This document shows positions 61,203 to 64,000 of a stretch of 64,000 nt of DNA, piece by piece. Within the stretch, counting starts at the first letter, position 1; each line of letters opens with the position of its first letter. The translations under genes and the position numbers were made by a program. The DNA lies in assembly GCA_022844135.1 (NCBI GenBank), contig JALHMG010000031.1:1-64000 (forward strand), written 5' to 3'. Source of the stretch: Lysobacterales bacterium (lineage in GTDB: Bacteria > Pseudomonadota > Gammaproteobacteria > Xanthomonadales > SZUA-5). Under the pieces are notes generated by a model. That model worked only from the letters and a program-made list of their open reading frames with translations. It made no database searches and was not told where the DNA came from.

Positions 61203-62249
61203 TCAGGTCAACGGCGAACCCGCCGTATCGCGCGAATACAACCGCCAGCGCGTCGGCTGCAAATGTAGCGTTTGACCGCGCTCGGTTTCGAAGCGACTGT
61301 CGACCTCACACTCCAGGCGATCGCCAGCGCTGGTGACGGCCTCGATGCGACGCCGTGGGCCAACGCGGCGCGCAGCGTCGACACGCACGACGATACCAGT
61401 GTCCGCGGGCGCCAGATGTTGTGGCCGCAGCAGCAAATGCGCCGGGCCGTCGGCCAGTTGCGCGTCGATATCGAGCTGCTGGCCGCCGTAGCTGACGCGT
61501 CCGCCACGCACGTCGACCGGCAGCGCGCTGCTCTCGCCGACAAATTCGTGCACGAAGCGCGTGGCCGGCGCTTCGAAGATCTCATCCGGCGTACCGATTT
61601 GCTCGATGCGCCCCTCGCGCATCACCACCACCCGATCCGCCAGTTCCAGGGCTTCGTCCTGATCGTGGGTAACAAACAGCGTGGTCAATCCGGTTTGGTC
61701 GTGCACTTGCCGCACCCAGCGGCGCAGCTCTTTGCGCACCTGCGCGTCGAGCGCGCCGAAAGGCTCGTCGAGCAGCAGCAGGCGCGGCTCAATGGCCAGC
61801 GCGCGCGCCAAGGCCACGCGCTGCTGTTGGCCGCCAGAGAGCTGCGATGGATAACGCTCGGCCAAATCCGGCAGGCGGATCAGATACAGCAACTCCGCCA
61901 CGCGGCGTTTCAATTCCACAGCGTTCGGGCGCTGCTTGCGCGGCTGCGCGCGCAAACCGAAGGCAATGTTCTCGAACACCGTCATGTTGCGAAATAGCGC
62001 GTAATTCTGGAACACAAAACCCGCGCGCCGCTTCTGTATCGGCCACCGCGTGGTGTCCTCGCCCGCGTAAAGCACCTGACCACAATCGGCCGCCTCCAGG
62101 CCACCCACGATACGCAGCAAAGTGGTCTTGCCCGAGCCGCTCGGACCGAGCAGCGCCACCAACTCCCCGCTCGGTATCGACAGCGAAATGTCATCGACGG
62201 CTTTGACCGCGCCGAAGTGCTTGCTTAGGTTGTTGAGGGTCAGGTTCAT
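61203..62249 (-). CDS. cysA: Sulfate/thiosulfate ABC transporter ATPase
   Basis: 348-aa ABC ATPase of the CysA type. Walker A GPSGSGKTT, the Q loop FVFQNYALFRNMTVFENIAF, signature LSGGQQQRVALARALA, Walker B LLLLDEPFGALD and H-loop THDQDEA are intact; a TOBE-like regulatory domain occupies about 235-345. The order cysT-cysW-cysA on the minus strand fits a sulfate permease. The ATG at 62249 follows a CA-rich leader without a Shine-Dalgarno. Confidence 0.93.
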   Translation of the reverse strand: MNLTLNNLSKHFGAVKAVDDISLSIPSGELVALLGPSGSGKTTLLRIVGGLEAADCGQVLYAGEDTTRWPIQKRRAGFVFQNYALFRNMTVFENIAFGLRAQPRKQRPNAVELKRRVAELLYLIRLPDLAERYPSQLSGGQQQRVALARALAIEPRLLLLDEPFGALDAQVRKELRRWVRQVHDQTGLTTLFVTHDQDEALELADRVVVMREGRIEQIGTPDEIFEAPATRFVHEFVGESSALPVDVRGGRVSYGGQQLDIDAQLADGPAHLLLRPQHLAPADTGIVVRVDAARRVGPRRRIEAVTSAGDRLECEVDSRFETERGQTLHLQPTRWRLYSRDTAGSPLT

Positions 62250-62336
62250 TGGGGTTCTTGGTTGTCTGTTGTTTCGGTCAATGGTCAATCGAAGAGCGAG
62301 CCGCTTTGCCGATCTTGTTGCTTCCCATTGACTATC

Positions 62337-63179
62337 CTAATGCCTGCGAGCCGCCGCCAATTCGCCGGCATGGCGCCACTCCAGAAACGTCTTGATGACC
62401 AAGGTGATCAACGCGAGCAGGGCGAGCAGCGAGGCGACGGCGAAGGCCGCAACGAAGTTGTATTCGTTGTAGAGAATTTCGACGTGCAGCGGCAGCGTGT
62501 TGGTTTCCCCGCGGATGTGCCCGGAAACCACGCTGACAGCGCCGAACTCGCCCATCGCGCGGGCGTTGCACAGCAGCACGCCGTACAACAATCCCCAGCG
62601 GATATTCGGCAGGGTCACGCGCCAGAACATCGTCCAGCCGCTGGCGCCCAGACTCAGTGCGGCTTCTTCTTCCTGGCTGCCTTGTTCCTGAAGCAGCGGA
62701 ATCAACTCGCGGGCGACGAATGGGAAAGTCACGAATACCGTAGCGAGAACGATGCCGGGCACCGCGAAAATCACTTGCAGCCCGCGCGCATCCAGCCATT
62801 CGCCGAACCAGCCGTGCAGACCGTACACCAGCACGTAGATCAGGCCCGAAATCACGGGCGATACCGAGAACGGCAAATCGATCAGCGTTACCAGCAGGCT
62901 CTTGCCGCGAAACTCGAATCTTGCAATCGCCCAGGCGGCGGCCACACCGAACACGAGATTCAGCGGCACCGCGATCGCTGCAACCAGCAGCGTCAATCGC
63001 AGCGCCGACCAGGCGTCTGGCTCCACCAAGGCTTCGGTGTAGGCCTGCCAGCCTTGGCGGAAGGCCTCGGCAAACACGGCAGCCAACGGCAGCAGCAGTA
63101 CCACTACCAGGAATACGACGGCGATCGAGATCAAGAAAAGCCGCACCCACAACGGTTCGCGATCGGCAACGCTAGCCAC
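62337..63179 (-). CDS. cysW: Sulfate ABC transporter permease CysW
   Basis: 280-aa permease with six helices. The EAA-loop region [24 protein letters not shown] contacts Cys[18 protein letters not shown] and [20 protein letters not shown] are CysW-specific. It starts at a GTG that overlaps the cysT stop by 8 nt. Confidence 0.93.
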   Translation of the reverse strand: MASVADREPLWVRLFLISIAVVFLVVVLLLPLAAVFAEAFRQGWQAYTEALVEPDAWSALRLTLLVAAIAVPLNLVFGVAAAWAIARFEFRGKSLLVTLIDLPFSVSPVISGLIYVLVYGLHGWFGEWLDARGLQVIFAVPGIVLATVFVTFPFVARELIPLLQEQGSQEEEAALSLGASGWTMFWRVTLPNIRWGLLYGVLLCNARAMGEFGAVSVVSGHIRGETNTLPLHVEILYNEYNFVAAFAVASLLALLALITLVIKTFLEWRHAGELAAARRH

Positions 63180-64000
63180 GGCTCACCCCCGCACGCCGTG
63201 TTGCCCAGGCCTGCAACACGTTGACGATCAACAGCAGCAGAAAGCTCGCAGTCAGCATCACGACCGCGATCGCGGCCGCGCCGACATAGTTGTACTGCTC
63301 CAATTGGACCACGATCAGCAACGGAGCGATTTCCGACACAAACGGCAGGTTGCCGGCAATGAAAATGACCGATCCGTACTCGCCCACGGCGCGTGCGAAG
63401 GCGAGCGCGAATCCAGTCAACCACGCCGGCAACAACGCCGGGAAAATGACACGCGCAAAGGTGCGCATACGCCCGGCGCCCAAACTGGCAGCGGCTTCTT
63501 CCGGCGCGTGGCCGAGCTCTGCAATCACTGGCTGCAGGGTACGAACGACAAATGGCAGGCCTATGAACACCAAAGCGATGACGATGCCGACCGGATTGTA
63601 GGCAAGCTTCCAGTCGAGCAGCGCCGCGTATTGCCCGAGCCAGCCGTTCGGCGCGTAGATCGCCGTCAGGGCGATGCCCGCCACAGCGGTCGGCAGCGCA
63701 AAGGGCAGATCGACAAAGGCATCGAGCAAACGGCGACCTGGGAAGCGGTAACGCACCAGGACCCAGGCGACCAGAAAACCGAATACGGCGTTGATGCCGG
63801 CGGCCAGCAGCGCTGCACCGAACGACAGCTTGTAGGCGTTGATGGCGCGCTCGGAAAAGGCCGCCGTAGCGAACGCATCCAGACCATCGGCGAAACTGCG
63901 CGTGTAAACGGCCACGATCGGCAGCAGCACGATGAGGCTGAAGTAAAACACGGTGTAGCCCAGGCTCAGACCAAAGCCGGGCAACACCGAATGCGGGCGG
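63172..64000 (-). CDS. cysT: Sulfate ABC transporter permease CysT, 5' end outside window
   Basis: At least 271 residues of the second sulfate permease, six helices, with the EAA loop [20 protein letters not shown] and [19 protein letters not shown]. The reading frame stays open to the window edge (preceding codons give [14 protein letters not shown], the usual N-terminal CysT sequence), so the true start is probably beyond 64000. A sulfate-binding protein gene may lie further upstream. Confidence 0.9.
   Translation of the reverse strand, partial: RPHSVLPGFGLSLGYTVFYFSLIVLLPIVAVYTRSFADGLDAFATAAFSERAINAYKLSFGAALLAAGINAVFGFLVAWVLVRYRFPGRRLLDAFVDLPFALPTAVAGIALTAIYAPNGWLGQYAALLDWKLAYNPVGIVIALVFIGLPFVVRTLQPVIAELGHAPEEAAASLGAGRMRTFARVIFPALLPAWLTGFALAFARAVGEYGSVIFIAGNLPFVSEIAPLLIVVQLEQYNYVGAAAIAVVMLTASFLLLLIVNVLQAWATRRAGVSRG

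Overview
The window looks like chromosomal DNA of a GC-rich gammaproteobacterium, most likely of the Xanthomonadales/Lysobacterales. This is inferred from gene content: a TonB-dependent receptor with a carbohydrate locus, a tRNA-Ser(GGA)/4.5S RNA pair, parE, miaA and STM4011-4014-type genes. No phage, transposase or CRISPR array is visible; the mobile-looking DNA is limited to short interspersed palindromes.

Layout. 0.1-4.7 kb: an archaic (Csu-like) chaperone-usher pilus operon on the minus strand (major subunit, chaperone, usher, tip), preceded by a sigma54-like promoter and a consensus IHF site. 5-9 kb: a glycine-zipper envelope protein, an exported hypothetical protein, an extended SDR and mtnA. 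9-13 kb: a UTRA regulator, a two-subunit aconitase-family hydro-lyase and a glycerate 2-kinase. 13-38 kb: a large uronate (pectin or glucuronide) catabolic locus. Its minus-strand block encodes an exported two-domain GH2 enzyme, altronate dehydratase, fructuronate reductase, uronate isomerase and an ExuR/UxuR-like GntR regulator. Its plus-strand block encodes mannonate dehydratase, KDG kinase, a cytoplasmic beta-glucuronidase, an SSS symporter, a GH28 protein, two exported enolase-superfamily enzymes, a TRAP transporter and a TonB-dependent receptor. Together these could take glucuronides or oligogalacturonides through the outer membrane, trim them in the periplasm, import the acids and convert them to 2-keto-3-deoxy-6-phosphogluconate. 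The regulator's likely operator (TGGTnnnACCA) lies in the spacers of the mannonate dehydratase and receptor promoters.

38-48 kb: housekeeping and signalling genes (DMT transporter, SRAP protease, HPF-like protein, tRNA-Ser, 4.5S RNA, a VTT protein with a two-component system, an M14 peptidase, parE). 48-52.5 kb: a compact STM4011-STM4014-type cluster (two radical SAM proteins, an alkaline-phosphatase-superfamily protein and an ATP-grasp protein), whose product is unknown to me; it is the best candidate here for an undescribed pathway. 52.6-64 kb: a macrodomain protein, a KefB-like antiporter, an FCP1-like phosphatase, a GGDEF/EAL protein, an MFS protein, miaA and a sulfate ABC transporter cut by the window edge.

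Notable non-coding patterns are a palindromic repeat inserted in frame between the start codon and the signal peptide of two exported glycosidases, an eight-copy heptanucleotide repeat abutting the uxaC start codon, CA-rich leaders without a Shine-Dalgarno before several genes, and an inverted REP-like doublet.
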